Numbered from the stretch's first letter, positions 17,673 to 30,032 are shown. The stretch is DNA of 64,000 nucleotides from Herbidospora mongoliensis (GCF_001570545.1 NZ_BBXD01000009.1:682001-746000); one strand, 5' to 3'. The notes: generated by a model not told the origin, from the letters alone. Program-made: numbers and translations.

Positions 17673-18313
17673 GAGAGGGTGTTCAGCCAGTTGGCGAGCA
17701 GGGTGGCCCCCGCGTCGCCCGACTTCTCGGGGTGGAACTGGGTGGCCATGAGCGGGCCGTTCTCGGCGGCGGCCACGAACGACGACGTCCCGTGGGTGGC
17801 CCAGGTGACCAGCGGCGCCTTGAAGCCGTCGCCGGGCACGAGTTCCCATTCGCGCACGCCGTAGGAGTGGACGAAGTAGAAGCGGGTGTCGGCGTCGAGG
17901 CCGGCGAACAGGACCGAGTCGCCGGGCGCGGTGACCGTGTTCCACCCCATGTGGGGCAGCACGGGCGCCTCCAGCCGCTCGACCGTGCCGGGCCACTCGC
18001 CGCAGCCCTCAGTGTGGACGCCGTGCTCGACGCCCTTCTCGAACAGGATCTGCATGCCGACGCAGATGCCCAGCACCGGACGGCCGCCCGACAGACGGCG
18101 GGCCACGATCTGCTCGCCGCGCACCGCCCGCAGACCGGTCATGCAGGCCGCGAACGCGCCCACGCCGGGCACCACGAGGCCGTCGCAGTTCAACGCCTCG
18201 TCGAAGTCGGACGTCACCGTGACATCGGCGCCGGTCCGGGCCAGCGCCCGCTCGGCCGAACGCAGATTGCCCGAACCGTAGTCGAGCACGACGACCTTCT
18301 TGCCCGCTCCCAT
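17669..18313 (-). CDS. hisH: Imidazole glycerol phosphate synthase glutaminase subunit
   Basis: 214 aa class-I glutamine amidotransferase that supplies ammonia to HisF. Motifs: [20 protein letters not shown] (oxyanion strand), the nucleophile Cys in [21 protein letters not shown], and the His/Glu pair in [13 protein letters not shown] 18313 overlaps the stop of a tiny upstream ORF (TGATG), and the 3' end overlaps a membrane gene by ATGA. Confidence 0.96.
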   Translation of the reverse strand: MGAGKKVVVLDYGSGNLRSAERALARTGADVTVTSDFDEALNCDGLVVPGVGAFAACMTGLRAVRGEQIVARRLSGGRPVLGICVGMQILFEKGVEHGVHTEGCGEWPGTVERLEAPVLPHMGWNTVTAPGDSVLFAGLDADTRFYFVHSYGVREWELVPGDGFKAPLVTWATHGTSSFVAAAENGPLMATQFHPEKSGDAGATLLANWLNTLS

Positions 18314-18414
18314 CAGAGCACCCCCGTCGTCAGGGCCGGCGCAGCGAGATCGCCGATCGCCTGCGGGGCCACTTGCGCACCAAACCCGGCCGGCGCGCGC
18401 TCAGCCGATGTCAC
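18313..18414 (-). CDS. Possible 33-aa ORF between the mini membrane gene and hisH
   Basis: GTG 18414 overlaps the TGA of the 50-aa membrane gene (GTGA), and its own TGA overlaps the hisH ATG (TGATG). The peptide ([20 protein letters not shown]...) is Ala/Pro-rich without recognisable domain. Its exact fit in a chain of overlaps argues that it is translated, perhaps only to couple ribosomes into hisH. It could also be a fortuitous open frame. Confidence 0.3.
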   Translation of the reverse strand: MTSAERAPAGFGAQVAPQAIGDLAAPALTTGVL

Positions 18415-18559
18415 TGCCACCACATCACCCCCGCCGTAAAAGCCAGCACGGACAGCGCGCCGGTCACCACCGCGGCCAGCTTCAGCTTCTGGCGGGCGAA
18501 GGACCACACCCCGCCGATCAGGAAGAGGCCGATGAAGATCATGGCACTGGCGGAGAAGT

Positions 18560-18563
<4 letters not shown>
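18411..18563 (-). CDS. 50-aa two-TM mini membrane protein in the his operon
   Basis: GTG 18563 overlaps the hisB stop (GTGA). The peptide [20 protein letters not shown], then SFARQKLKL, then a second hydrophobic stretch ending AGVMWWQ, has two TM helices joined by a short basic loop, giving a hairpin with the loop inside. Function unknown. Its tight placement between hisB and hisH indicates a real gene translated with the his genes. Confidence 0.65.
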
Positions 18564-21527
<2,964 letters not shown>

Positions 21528-21564
21528 CCGAACAGTCTACGGACGCCCGGTCCGGAATCCCGCG

Positions 21565-21583
21565 ATGTCCATCATGCGGACAT
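21565..21583. promoter_or_regulatory. Inverted repeat in the hisD-pmt divergent region
   Basis: ATGTCC-N7-GGACAT, a 6-bp inverted repeat 38 nt upstream of the hisD start and 72 nt upstream of pmt. Position and symmetry suit an operator, but the regulator is unknown and a 6-bp repeat could occur by chance. Confidence 0.3.
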
Positions 21584-21654
21584 TCGGGGCACCAACCACA
21601 AAAGCCATTCACTTCACAACGAGTGGAGCGATCCCGGCTTATGCCGTCAATAAG

Positions 21655-23241
21655 ATGAGTCGGGTGACCACGCTCTCCCCACCCCTCCCGGCTCCGGCGC
21701 GCGACCGGCTCGTGCCGCCGCAGCCCGGCAGCGTGCTGTGGGGATGGCTCGGGCCGCTGATCGTGACGGTCCTCGGCGGGATCCTGCGGTTCTGGAACCT
21801 CGGCAAGCCCCACGAGGTGATGTTCGACGAGACCTACTACGCCAAGGAAGCGCTGTCGCTGCTGCGCTTCGGCGTGGAGACCAAGAGCGTCGACAAACCC
21901 GACGTCCCGCTGCTGGCCGGGGGCGACGGGGTGTTCCGGGCCTGCGCGAAGGTCGCCGAGTGCGCCGACTACGTGGTGCATCCGCCGCTCGGCAAGTGGA
22001 CGATCGCGCTCGGCGAGTGGATGTTCGGGATCAACCCGTTCGGCTGGCGGTTCATGGCGGCCGTCGTCGGGACGCTGTCGATCCTGATCCTGGCCCGCAC
22101 CGCCCGCCGGATGACCCGGTCGACGCTGCTGGGCTGTTTCGCCGGGCTCCTGCTGGCGGTCGACGGCATGCACATGGTCATGTCGCGGGCCGCGCTGCTC
22201 GACATCTTCCTGTCGTTCTGGCTGGTGGCGGCGTTCGCCTGCCTGGTCACCGACCGTGACCACATGCGCGCGAAGCTGGCCGGGTGGCACGCCCGGTCGA
22301 TCCTCGACGACTTCGGGCCCGCTCTCGGGTGGCGGCCGTGGCGGCTGGCGGCCGGGCTCTGCCTGGGCGCGGCGACGGCGACCAAGTGGACGGGCGCGTT
22401 CTTCGTCGTCACGTTCCTGATCCTGACGCTGTGCTGGGACGCGGGGGCGCGGCGGTCGCTGGGGCTGCGCAGGCCGTACCGGGGGCATCTCAGCAAGGAT
22501 CTGCCGCTCGGCGTCGCCTGGATGTGGGTCGTTCCTGTCGTGGTCTATGTGGTGTCGTACGCGGGATGGTTCGCCAGTGAGCGCGGCTGGGCGCGCAACT
22601 GGGCGCAGGCCACCGACCACGGGTGGGCGTTCTTCGTTTTCGACTCGATCAGGTCGCTGGTGGGCTATCAGCTCCAGGCGCTGTCGTTCCACACCGGGCT
22701 GGCCTCGGGCCACAGTTACGCCACCGAGCCGTGGCAGTGGCCGCTGCAGTATCGGCCGGTGCTGCTGCACTACAGCTCGCCGACGGGGTGCGGGGCCGAG
22801 TCGTGCTCGTCGGCGATCTACGCGGCGGGCACCCCGATCCTGTGGTTCGCCGGGCTCGCGGCGATGGTCGGGATGCTCTCCTGGTACACCGCGACGCGCG
22901 ACTGGCGGGCCGGGGCGGCGCTGCTCGGCTACGCCACCGGCTGGGTCCCCTGGTTCTACTACGCCATCGTCGACAACCGGACGATGTACCAGTTCTACGC
23001 CCTGCCGATGGTGCCGTTCATGATCCTGGCGCTGACCCTGGTGGCCGGGCTGGCCCTCGGGAAACGGGACGCGAGCCCCGCCCGCCGGTCGAGGGGCGCG
23101 GTCGCGGTCGGCGTGTTCGCGCTGCTGGTGCTGGCCAACTTCGCCTGGCTGCAGCCGATCCTGACCGGCGACACGATCACCTACGACGGCTGGCGGGCGC
23201 GGCTGCTCTATTCGTCGTGGGTGCCGCCCGCCGGCGACTAA
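21655..23241 (+). CDS. pmt: Dolichyl-phosphate-mannose-protein mannosyltransferase
   Basis: 528 aa polytopic GT-C glycosyltransferase. After the first TM helix (LIVTVLGGILRFWNL) comes the conserved acidic loop PHEVMFDETYYAKEAL, and later VHPPLGKW, HMVMSRAALLDIFLSFW and ATKWTGAF. The large extracytoplasmic region (YATEPWQWPL...) is followed by C-terminal TMs. It attaches mannose from polyprenyl-phosphate mannose to secreted proteins. ATG 21655 is the likely start; GTG 21664 is an alternative. Its stop meets the minus-strand 149-aa gene with a 4-bp overlap. Confidence 0.92.
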   Translation: MSRVTTLSPPLPAPARDRLVPPQPGSVLWGWLGPLIVTVLGGILRFWNLGKPHEVMFDETYYAKEALSLLRFGVETKSVDKPDVPLLAGGDGVFRACAKVAECADYVVHPPLGKWTIALGEWMFGINPFGWRFMAAVVGTLSILILARTARRMTRSTLLGCFAGLLLAVDGMHMVMSRAALLDIFLSFWLVAAFACLVTDRDHMRAKLAGWHARSILDDFGPALGWRPWRLAAGLCLGAATATKWTGAFFVVTFLILTLCWDAGARRSLGLRRPYRGHLSKDLPLGVAWMWVVPVVVYVVSYAGWFASERGWARNWAQATDHGWAFFVFDSIRSLVGYQLQALSFHTGLASGHSYATEPWQWPLQYRPVLLHYSSPTGCGAESCSSAIYAAGTPILWFAGLAAMVGMLSWYTATRDWRAGAALLGYATGWVPWFYYAIVDNRTMYQFYALPMVPFMILALTLVAGLALGKRDASPARRSRGAVAVGVFALLVLANFAWLQPILTGDTITYDGWRARLLYSSWVPPAGD

Positions 23242-23687
23242 CCGATGGTGATGGGGCTGGTCACCACGTTGAGTTCGGCGCCCCGGAACTGGAGCCGGAA
23301 CCGGCCGCGCGGGATCGGGCGGATGGTGAACCCGCCCACCTCGTCGACCGGGACGCCCGGACCGGGCCCCGCGCCGGTGACGACGTGGATCTCCCCGGCG
23401 ACCGGCGGGTCGAACTGGCCCTGGAGCGCGTCGCCGGTGACGCCGAGCTCGATCAGCAGCCCCGAGCCGGTCTGGAACGCCAGATCGCGCAGCGCGGCCA
23501 CCTCTTCGGCCCGGACCAGCGGCCCCGGCGCGCCGGCCGTGGCGGAGTCGTAGCTGAGCTCGGCCAGCTCGGCGTCGACCAGCCGCCAGGTGTAGATCGC
23601 CCTGCCCATCTCGACCAGCCCGGGAGGCGCCTGGTCGGCGGCGCGCAGCACCACCGCCAGCTCCTCCATGAGGGCGTCGTCACGCAT
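23238..23687 (-). CDS. 149-aa accessory protein of the subtilase/CHAT module
   Basis: ATG 23687 with GGGAGGAG upstream. The N-terminal half is helical (LMEELAVVLRAADQAPPGLVEMGRAIYTWRLVDAEL interrupted by turns) and ends AELSYDSAT; the C-terminal half is beta-rich (GEIHVVTG, GGFTIRPIPRGRFRLQF). Similar small proteins are, from memory, encoded with ECF sigma factors, S8 peptidases and CHAT proteins in actinomycetes. No sigma gene is adjacent here. Likely co-transcribed with the subtilase 54 nt upstream. Possible roles are substrate, inhibitor or anti-sigma-like partner (inference). Confidence 0.7.
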   Translation of the reverse strand: MRDDALMEELAVVLRAADQAPPGLVEMGRAIYTWRLVDAELAELSYDSATAGAPGPLVRAEEVAALRDLAFQTGSGLLIELGVTGDALQGQFDPPVAGEIHVVTGAGPGPGVPVDEVGGFTIRPIPRGRFRLQFRGAELNVVTSPITIG

Positions 23688-23741
23688 GGCTGTCTCCTCC
23701 CTCAGTGCCCGCGGGCCGCAGGCGGACGGCCCGTCTGGACA

Positions 23742-24992
23742 CTACAGGCTGAGCTCGGCGAGCACCTCGTCAGCGGCGTCGGCGACGATGAGGTCGGCCG
23801 CCGCGCGCGCCGACAGGTTCTGGGCCGTCGCCCGCGCGGCGATCTCGCCGACCACCGCGGCGCAGGCGAAGGAGGTGCCGCTCCAGGTGGCGTACCCGTC
23901 GAACTGCTGTTTGTCCTGTACGGCCACCTCGCCGTCCAGGTTCCGCTCGTACATCTCGACCTCGCCGGAGAGGTAGGTGCTGGTCACCGCGAGGCCGTCG
24001 GCCAGCACGTTGATCCACGGCACCTTCGGGCTGAACTCCGCCCCCCGGGCGCCCACGGCGATCACGTCGGTGCAGGCGGCCGGCCAGACCGGGGTGACCT
24101 CGGTGATCCCCATCAGCTTGCGTTTCTGGGAGGGCCTGCCGTGGTTTCCGGCCGCCGCGACCAGCACGATCGAGGGCGCGAGGCGCTGGACCGCCCGCTC
24201 CAGCACGGTCGGCGGCCGGTTGTCGTGGGTGGTGCAGCCGAACGACATGTTGATCACGCGCACGTCGGTCCTCAGGAAGCCCACCATGGCCTTGGCCACC
24301 GTCCATGAGGAGACCTCGACGCCCCTGTTGTCGAGGATCGACCGCATGACGAGAACCGCGTCGGGGGCGTGCTTGAGGATGACCCCGGCGACGAAGGTGG
24401 CGTGCCCGACGGGCGCCGGGTGCGGCGCGGCGCCCGAGTAGATGTCCTTGGCGGAGGCCAGGAAGCGGCCCTCCAGTTCGGGGTGGGGCACGATCTTGGA
24501 GTCGAGGATGCCGATGTGCGTGCCGATGCCCGGCGCGGTCGAGCGGGTCAGGTCGAGGTGGACGGCCGGGACGAGCTCGTCGGGGCGGCCACCTCCCGTG
24601 TACGGGGAGCCCTGGACACCGTCGAGCAGCCGGTTCTTGGCCATCGGGGGCGACCAGCCGTCGTATTTCTCCTCGAAGGAGGTGCGGAGGGCGTACAGAA
24701 CGAGATCGAGAGCCGGAATCGGGTCATCCGGGTTGTACTGGCCCTCCCGGGACCGGCGGACGCCCGCCAGGTAGCCGGAGATGAGGGTCTGTTCGATGGC
24801 GGCCAGGTCGGGGAGCTCGCAGAGGGCGAGGCCGAGTTCGGGGCTGGTGTCGAGTTCCCGCCAGGTGTGGCCGGTCAGCTCGGTGAGGCTTTTCTGGACG
24901 AGTGTCCGATATCGAAGGTCGACCACGAGCTGGTCGACCTTCCAGGCCTCGGTGTCGCTGCGGAACACGCCGCCCGAGTCGGTGAAAGGCAT
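23742..24992 (-). CDS. Cytoplasmic S8 subtilisin-like serine peptidase
   Basis: 416 aa from ATG 24992, which has AAGGGAG 5 nt upstream; the frame extends to GTG 25037 without SD. Catalytic triad visible: Asp164 (IGILDSKI), His197 (GHATFVAG) and Ser374 (WSGTSFACAA), plus the oxyanion Asn in AAAGNHG. There is no signal peptide. The N-terminal 150 residues (KSLTELTGHTWRELDTSPELG...) form a helical region unlike secreted-subtilase propeptides. Divergent from the TPR-CHAT gene 95 nt away and followed by the 149-aa gene, so it likely acts in an intracellular protease cascade. Confidence 0.9.
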   Translation of the reverse strand: MPFTDSGGVFRSDTEAWKVDQLVVDLRYRTLVQKSLTELTGHTWRELDTSPELGLALCELPDLAAIEQTLISGYLAGVRRSREGQYNPDDPIPALDLVLYALRTSFEEKYDGWSPPMAKNRLLDGVQGSPYTGGGRPDELVPAVHLDLTRSTAPGIGTHIGILDSKIVPHPELEGRFLASAKDIYSGAAPHPAPVGHATFVAGVILKHAPDAVLVMRSILDNRGVEVSSWTVAKAMVGFLRTDVRVINMSFGCTTHDNRPPTVLERAVQRLAPSIVLVAAAGNHGRPSQKRKLMGITEVTPVWPAACTDVIAVGARGAEFSPKVPWINVLADGLAVTSTYLSGEVEMYERNLDGEVAVQDKQQFDGYATWSGTSFACAAVVGEIAARATAQNLSARAAADLIVADAADEVLAELSL

Positions 24993-25087
24993 GGGATCTC
25001 CCTTGATGATGTCCACTTCCGATTGATGAGCGGGCACTCACCGGTTTGATACATCCCCGGCGAATATCGAATGAGAAACTGCCCCGG

Positions 25088-27721
25088 GTGACGACGATCC
25101 AGGATCCGGCGCGGGCGGCGCTCATGCTCGCGGAGGCCGATCCGAGCCGGGCGGTGATCGTCGCGGCGTCGGTCGCCTCCGCCGCCAGGGACCGCAACGA
25201 TCTCGTCGCGCTGTCGCGGGCCGAACGGGCGCTCGGCATCGCGGCCGTCCACCTCGACGACCTGGCGACGGCGGCCCGGCACCTGCGCGCGGCGATCCGG
25301 ACCGCCGACCGGGCGGGCTCCCCCGAACTGGCGGCCGAGGCGCACATCCGGATGGCGTTCGTGACCAGCATGCGCGGGCGGCCCCGGCAGGCCCTGTCCG
25401 ATCTCGAGGCGCTGCTGCCCGGTCTGCACGGCGAGCTCCGGGGGCGGGCCGAGGCGCAGCGCGCCGCCGTGTTCAACCACCTGGGGCGGCACGCCGACGC
25501 GCTGGCGTCCTACCGGCAGGCCGTCCCGGTCCTGCGGCGCGCCCAGGATCACGTCTGGCTGCAGCGGGTGCTGTCCAACCGCGGGATCGTGTACGGCTAC
25601 CGCCACGAGTTCGCCCTGGCCGAGGCCGACTTCCACGAGGCCGAGGAGCTGTGCGCCGACCTCGGGCTGGACCTGTCGCTCGCGGTGGTGCGGCTGAACC
25701 TGGGCTGGGTGCGGGGGGTGCGGGGGGACGTACCGGGCGCGCTGCGCTATCTCGACCTGGCCGAGACCCGGTTCCGCGAGCTGGGTACCCACCAGCTCGG
25801 GTGGCTGCTGAGCGACCGGTCGGAGCTCCTGCTGTCGGTGGGCCTGACCGCCGAGGCGCGGGCCGCCGCCGAGGAGGCGGTCGGGGAGTTGCGGCGCCGC
25901 AGGCGGGCGATCGTCCTTCCGGAGGTACGCCTCCTTCTCGCCCGCACGGCCACCCTCGACGGCGATCACGAACAGGCGGTCGAGGCGGCCCGCCGGGCGG
26001 CCCGCGAGTTCGGCGCCCAGCAACGACCGGAGTGGCGGGCCCTGGCCTCGTTCGTGGTGCTGCGGTCACGGCTGGCGGCCGGGCATCCGGGAGTGTCGGT
26101 GGCCCGGCTCAAGGCCGTCGCCGAGGAACTGGCCGAGGCGGGCTGGACCGCCGCGTCGGTGGAGGCCAGGCTGCTGGGAGCCCGCCTGGCCTTGGCCTGG
26201 AGACCCGGCGCCGGTTCGCCGACGGCCCGAGGGGCTCGGGCTCGCGCGCTCGAGCTGCTCGCCGTCGCCGCGCGGTTCCGGCATCGGGGGCCCGCCCTGC
26301 TTCGGGTGCGTGGCTGGCAGGCCGAGGCCTTACGCAGGCTGGCCGTCGGTGATCCGGGCGGGGCTTCGGCGGCGGTGCGGCGGGGGTTGCGGCTGCTCGA
26401 CGAGCATCGGGCCGCGCTCGGGGCGACCGACCTGCGGGCCCATTCGGCCGAGTTCCGGGTCGAGCTGGCCGAGCTCGGGCTGCGGATGGCCCTCGACCGG
26501 GGCGGTCCCGCGCAGGTGCTCGGGTGGGCCGAGCAGGGGCGGGCGAGCCACCTGCTGATGCGCCGTGTCCTGCCCCCCGACGATCCCTGGCTGGCCGAGC
26601 ACCTGACCGAGCTGCGGGCGGTGGCGACCGACGCGCGGACGTCCAGGGACCCTTCGGTCACCGACCGGCAGGCCCTGCTGGAGCGCCGCATCCGCGACTA
26701 CATCCGCGCCCAGGCGGGCGCGCCGCAGCGGCCGGAGGCCGGGCGGGCCCCCGGCGTGGTCCGGTCGCTCGCGCCGCTGCTGGAGGATCGGGCGCTGGTC
26801 GAGTTCGTGCTGCTGGACGGGGTGCTGCACGCCGTCACGGTCATCGGCGGACGATCGCGGCTGACCGCGCTGGGGCCGGTGGGACCGGTGCGGGACCTGG
26901 TCGAGCGGGTGCCGTTCGCGCTGCGCCGGCTGGCCCGGTCGGGCGACACCCGGGGCGGTTCGTCGGCGGCGGCCCGGATGCTGCGGCACGCCGCCGCGCG
27001 CCTCGACACGCTGCTGCTCCAGCCGCTGGGCCTCGGCGACCAGCCGTTGGTGATCGTGCCGACCGGCCCGCTGCAGGGGCTCCCCTGGCCGGTGCTGCCG
27101 TCGTGCGCGGGGCGTCCGGTGGCCGTGTCGCCGTCGGCGGCGCTGTGGCGCAAGGCCGCCGCGCCGACCGGCGAGGGCGCCGCGGGGCCGATCGTGGCGG
27201 TCGCCGGGCCGGGGTTGCCCGACGCGGCGGCGGAGGTCGCCGAGGTCGCGGCCATCCACGGCGTCACCCCGGTCGAGGGCGGCGCGGAGGAGACCCTGGC
27301 CGCGCTCGACGGCGCCCGGCTGGCCCATCTGGCGGCCCACGGCCGCGTCAACGCGGCCAACCCGCTGTTCTCCGCCCTCCAGCTGTCCGACGGCCCGCTG
27401 ACCGTCTACGACCTCGAACGGCTGCGCATCGCGCCGAAGCTGGTCGTGCTGGCCGCCTGTGAGAGCGGGCGCTCGGTGGTCAAGGCGGGCGACGAGCTCC
27501 TCGGGCTCAGCACGACCTTCCTGGCCCTGGGCACGCGGTGCGTGGTCGCGTCGATGGTGCCGGTGCCGGACGCCCGTACCCGGCCGTTGATGATCGCCCT
27601 GCACGAACGGCTCGCCGCCGGGCTGCCCGCCGCCACCGCGCTGGCCCAGACCCAGCACGACGCGGGCGACGACGTCACGGCGGCCGGGTTCGTCTGCATC
27701 GGCGCCGACGCGGGCCTCTAA
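25088..27721 (+). CDS. TPR-CHAT caspase-like peptidase
   Basis: 877 aa from GTG 25088 (TTG 25046 is the extended alternative; neither has a strong SD). Residues about 10-560 are tandem helical repeats of TPR type (AARHLRAAIRTADRAGSPELAAEAHIRMAF-like units). The C-terminal 320 residues form a CHAT domain with His751 (LAHLAAHGR) and Cys791 (LVVLAACESG), the catalytic pair, then LALGTRCVVASMVPVPD. The architecture resembles TPR-CHAT proteases such as Craspase Csx29, but no CRISPR locus is present. Divergent from the subtilase; activation of one protease by the other is a reasonable hypothesis. Confidence 0.88.
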   Translation: MTTIQDPARAALMLAEADPSRAVIVAASVASAARDRNDLVALSRAERALGIAAVHLDDLATAARHLRAAIRTADRAGSPELAAEAHIRMAFVTSMRGRPRQALSDLEALLPGLHGELRGRAEAQRAAVFNHLGRHADALASYRQAVPVLRRAQDHVWLQRVLSNRGIVYGYRHEFALAEADFHEAEELCADLGLDLSLAVVRLNLGWVRGVRGDVPGALRYLDLAETRFRELGTHQLGWLLSDRSELLLSVGLTAEARAAAEEAVGELRRRRRAIVLPEVRLLLARTATLDGDHEQAVEAARRAAREFGAQQRPEWRALASFVVLRSRLAAGHPGVSVARLKAVAEELAEAGWTAASVEARLLGARLALAWRPGAGSPTARGARARALELLAVAARFRHRGPALLRVRGWQAEALRRLAVGDPGGASAAVRRGLRLLDEHRAALGATDLRAHSAEFRVELAELGLRMALDRGGPAQVLGWAEQGRASHLLMRRVLPPDDPWLAEHLTELRAVATDARTSRDPSVTDRQALLERRIRDYIRAQAGAPQRPEAGRAPGVVRSLAPLLEDRALVEFVLLDGVLHAVTVIGGRSRLTALGPVGPVRDLVERVPFALRRLARSGDTRGGSSAAARMLRHAAARLDTLLLQPLGLGDQPLVIVPTGPLQGLPWPVLPSCAGRPVAVSPSAALWRKAAAPTGEGAAGPIVAVAGPGLPDAAAEVAEVAAIHGVTPVEGGAEETLAALDGARLAHLAAHGRVNAANPLFSALQLSDGPLTVYDLERLRIAPKLVVLAACESGRSVVKAGDELLGLSTTFLALGTRCVVASMVPVPDARTRPLMIALHERLAAGLPAATALAQTQHDAGDDVTAAGFVCIGADAGL

Positions 27722-27730
27722 GGTGATCGG

Positions 27731-28222
27731 GTGGCGAAGACGAAAGGCGGGCAGGGAACCCCCGCGACGGTGGCGCTGGCCAAGGCCGGTGCCGAGTTCA
27801 CCCTCCACCCCTACGAGCACGACGCGAACGCGCAGGCCTACGGCGAGGAGGCCGCCGACGCGCTGGGCGTGCCCTACGAGCGGATCTTCAAGACCCTGGT
27901 CGCCGAGACCGAGGCCGGTCTCGCCGTCGCGGTGGTGCCGGTGGCCGGGAAACTCGACCTGAAGGCCTTCGCGGCGGCGCTGAAAGGCAAGAAGGCGGCC
28001 ATGGCCGACGCGGTCAAGGTCGAGCGGGTGACCGGTTACGTGGTCGGCGGCATCAGCCCGCTGGGCCAGCGCAAACGGCTGCCGACCGTGGTCGACGCGT
28101 CCGCGCTGGCCTTCGAGACGATCTACTTCTCGGCAGGTCGCCGGGGTCTCCAGATAGAGACGGCCCCAGCCAACCTCGTGACGCTCACGAGCGCCATCAC
28201 CGCGGAGATCGGCAAGCTCTAG
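27731..28222 (+). CDS. ybaK: Cys-tRNA(Pro) deacylase, YbaK/EbsC family
   Basis: 163 aa from GTG 27731. Family features: TPATVALAKAGAEFTLHPYEHD, ADALGVPYERIFKTLV, VPVAGKLDLKAFAAALKGKKAAMAD, VTGYVVGGISPLGQRKRLPTVVD. It hydrolyses Cys mischarged onto tRNA(Pro). It starts 9 nt after the CHAT gene, so it may share its transcript by chance. Its TAG stop shares the palindromic CTAG with the converging membrane gene. Confidence 0.92.
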   Translation: MAKTKGGQGTPATVALAKAGAEFTLHPYEHDANAQAYGEEAADALGVPYERIFKTLVAETEAGLAVAVVPVAGKLDLKAFAAALKGKKAAMADAVKVERVTGYVVGGISPLGQRKRLPTVVDASALAFETIYFSAGRRGLQIETAPANLVTLTSAITAEIGKL

Positions 28223-29130
28223 CCTTCTTCGGCCAGGGTGCCGCACGCGAAGCCCTCTTCGCGCTCGGGGTCGAGCTGCACCTGCGTGAGGACCGCCGAC
28301 TCCATCGGGCGGCGGATGGTCTCCATCATGTCGCAGTCGTAGATCAGATAGGTGCCCTCCCGCTCGCCGAGGAGCATCATCCAGCGGCCGTCGTAGAGCG
28401 GCGTGCCCTTCTCCTTGTCGGTCAGGATCGCCCACTGGTCCTGGAAGCCGACGGTGCTGAGCAGGAGGTTCGCCTGACCGGTCTCGCGCATGGTCTGCGC
28501 CGCCGAGGCGAGGTTCAGGATGAGCAGGAAGCCCAGCCCGAGGCCGGTCAGGCCGCCGATGAGCACCTTCAGCCCAGCCCGGCCGGCGGGCCTGCGGCGC
28601 AGGAGCTGGAAGGGCACCAGGAAGGCCACCAGGCCCAGGCCGACCGCGATGACGACCATGATCGTCAGGTCGAGGTCGGCGAAGAAGTTGTAGAAGCCCC
28701 AGTACGTCGCCCCGCACCACAGGGCTGCGATCAGCCCGGCCACCCACGGCTGCGACCTGATCCAGCTCACCACGCGCCCGGCCGTGCCGAGGGTCACGAC
28801 GTTCACCAGCCAGCCGAGCCCGACGAGCAGGCCGAGCAGCGGGATGCCGAGCAGGATCACCAGGACCAGCGTGCTCATGAGGCGGCTGAACAGGACGGAC
28901 TGGTCGATGCCGGCCTGCTGGGGGTTGATGCCGAACGTGGCGTAGATCTCCTCGATGCCGAGGTAGAGGACGGCGTACAGGGCGACGCCGATCGGGAGGA
29001 CGACCGAGGCGATCCGCTCGAGCAGGCTGATCACGCTGCCGCGGTCGTCGTTCTCCTCGGCAGGCCGGACTTCCGGCATATCCCGATTTCTTGCTTCATC
29101 TATGGGGAGTTCCTGATCTATCACGGTCAA
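28219..29130 (-). CDS. Polytopic membrane protein of unknown function
   Basis: 303 aa. A short acidic N-terminus (about 30 residues) precedes roughly five hydrophobic segments (SVVLPIGVALYAVLYLG; LMSTLVLVILLGIPLLGLLVGLGWL; WVAGLIAALWCGATYWGF; LTIMVVIAVGLGLVAFLVPF; VLIGGLTGLGLGFLLIL). A C-terminal extramembrane domain of about 95 residues (QDQWAILTDKEKGTPLYDGRWMMLLG...YLIYDC) looks like a small beta-rich ligand domain. No known family recognised. Convergent with ybaK, sharing CTAG. Confidence 0.7.
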   Translation of the reverse strand: MTVIDQELPIDEARNRDMPEVRPAEENDDRGSVISLLERIASVVLPIGVALYAVLYLGIEEIYATFGINPQQAGIDQSVLFSRLMSTLVLVILLGIPLLGLLVGLGWLVNVVTLGTAGRVVSWIRSQPWVAGLIAALWCGATYWGFYNFFADLDLTIMVVIAVGLGLVAFLVPFQLLRRRPAGRAGLKVLIGGLTGLGLGFLLILNLASAAQTMRETGQANLLLSTVGFQDQWAILTDKEKGTPLYDGRWMMLLGEREGTYLIYDCDMMETIRRPMESAVLTQVQLDPEREEGFACGTLAEEG

Positions 29131-29173
29131 GGAGAGTAATGATTGCTGACTCTTCTGGTGACTGAAACTTCAA

Positions 29174-29935
29174 TTATTTGTCCGCGTGCGGGTCTGTGGC
29201 GTTGAGCACAGTCACGACGTGGTCGTAGTCGCCGCGGATCTCGGCGTTCCGCAGGAACTTGACCCGCTCGGTCTGGATCTCCTTCGCGTCGGGCTGTGAC
29301 TCCAGCAGGGCCATGGTCTCGGCGATGAACTCGTCGAGGGGCATGGCGTGCTCGTTGTCCTGCTGGCCCGGCATCAGCTCGGTCTGGACCGAGGGCGGCA
29401 CCAGCTCGACGACCTTGACCGAGGTGCCGGCGTACTGGAGGCGGATCGACTCGCTGAGCATGTGGATCGCGGCCTTGGAGGCGTTGTAGGTCGGAGTGAC
29501 CTTCAGCGGGACGGACGCGAGGCCCGAGGAGACGGTGACGATCGTGGCGTCATCCTGGCTCCGGAGGTGGTCGATGAAGGCGGCGATCAGCCGGATCGGG
29601 CCGAGGACGTTGGTCGTGATGACCGATTCGGCCGTGGCGAGGAACCCTTCGGGCCGGGTCCAGTCTTCGGCCCGCATGATTCCGGCCATCGTGACCAGCA
29701 CGTTCAGGCGCGGGTAGGCCTGGAGCACCTCCTTCGCGGCCTGCTCGATGCTCGCCGGGTCGGCGGTGTCGACCCGTACCGTGCCGAACCCTTCCGCGGC
29801 GAGCTGCTCGAAGCGCTCGGACCGGCGCCCGCCGACGATCACGGTGTTGCCCTTGTCGCGCAGCGCCCTGGCGAGGGCGAGGCCGATGCCGCTCGTGGCG
29901 CCGGGGATGAAGACGGTGTTTCCGGTGATGTCCAT
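29174..29935 (-). CDS. DltE-like short-chain dehydrogenase
   Basis: 253 aa classical SDR. Cofactor motif PGATSGIGLALARAL, NVLVTMAG in place of NNAG, a catalytic Ser in VTVSSGLASVP, and the YNASK Tyr/Lys pair, then the substrate cap PSVQTELMPGQ. This resembles the DltE/YbbO-like group; the substrate is unknown. Divergent from an XRE-family regulator 97 nt away, an arrangement often seen when the regulator controls the SDR. Confidence 0.88.
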   Translation of the reverse strand: MDITGNTVFIPGATSGIGLALARALRDKGNTVIVGGRRSERFEQLAAEGFGTVRVDTADPASIEQAAKEVLQAYPRLNVLVTMAGIMRAEDWTRPEGFLATAESVITTNVLGPIRLIAAFIDHLRSQDDATIVTVSSGLASVPLKVTPTYNASKAAIHMLSESIRLQYAGTSVKVVELVPPSVQTELMPGQQDNEHAMPLDEFIAETMALLESQPDAKEIQTERVKFLRNAEIRGDYDHVVTVLNATDPHADK

Positions 29936-30032
29936 GGCTCCGACTCTTCCCCGAAGGCCGGGAAAGGTGCAGAGAGCGCTTGTCGGGGGATCGGCGATCC
30001 CTGGTTACCGTTTTCCGGCCCGGCATAGGTTG

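Noticed and set aside
24993-25037. Longer subtilase start at GTG 25037
   Set aside because: ATG 24992 has an AAGGGAG at ideal spacing; the upstream codons carry no SD and lie in the divergent promoter gap.
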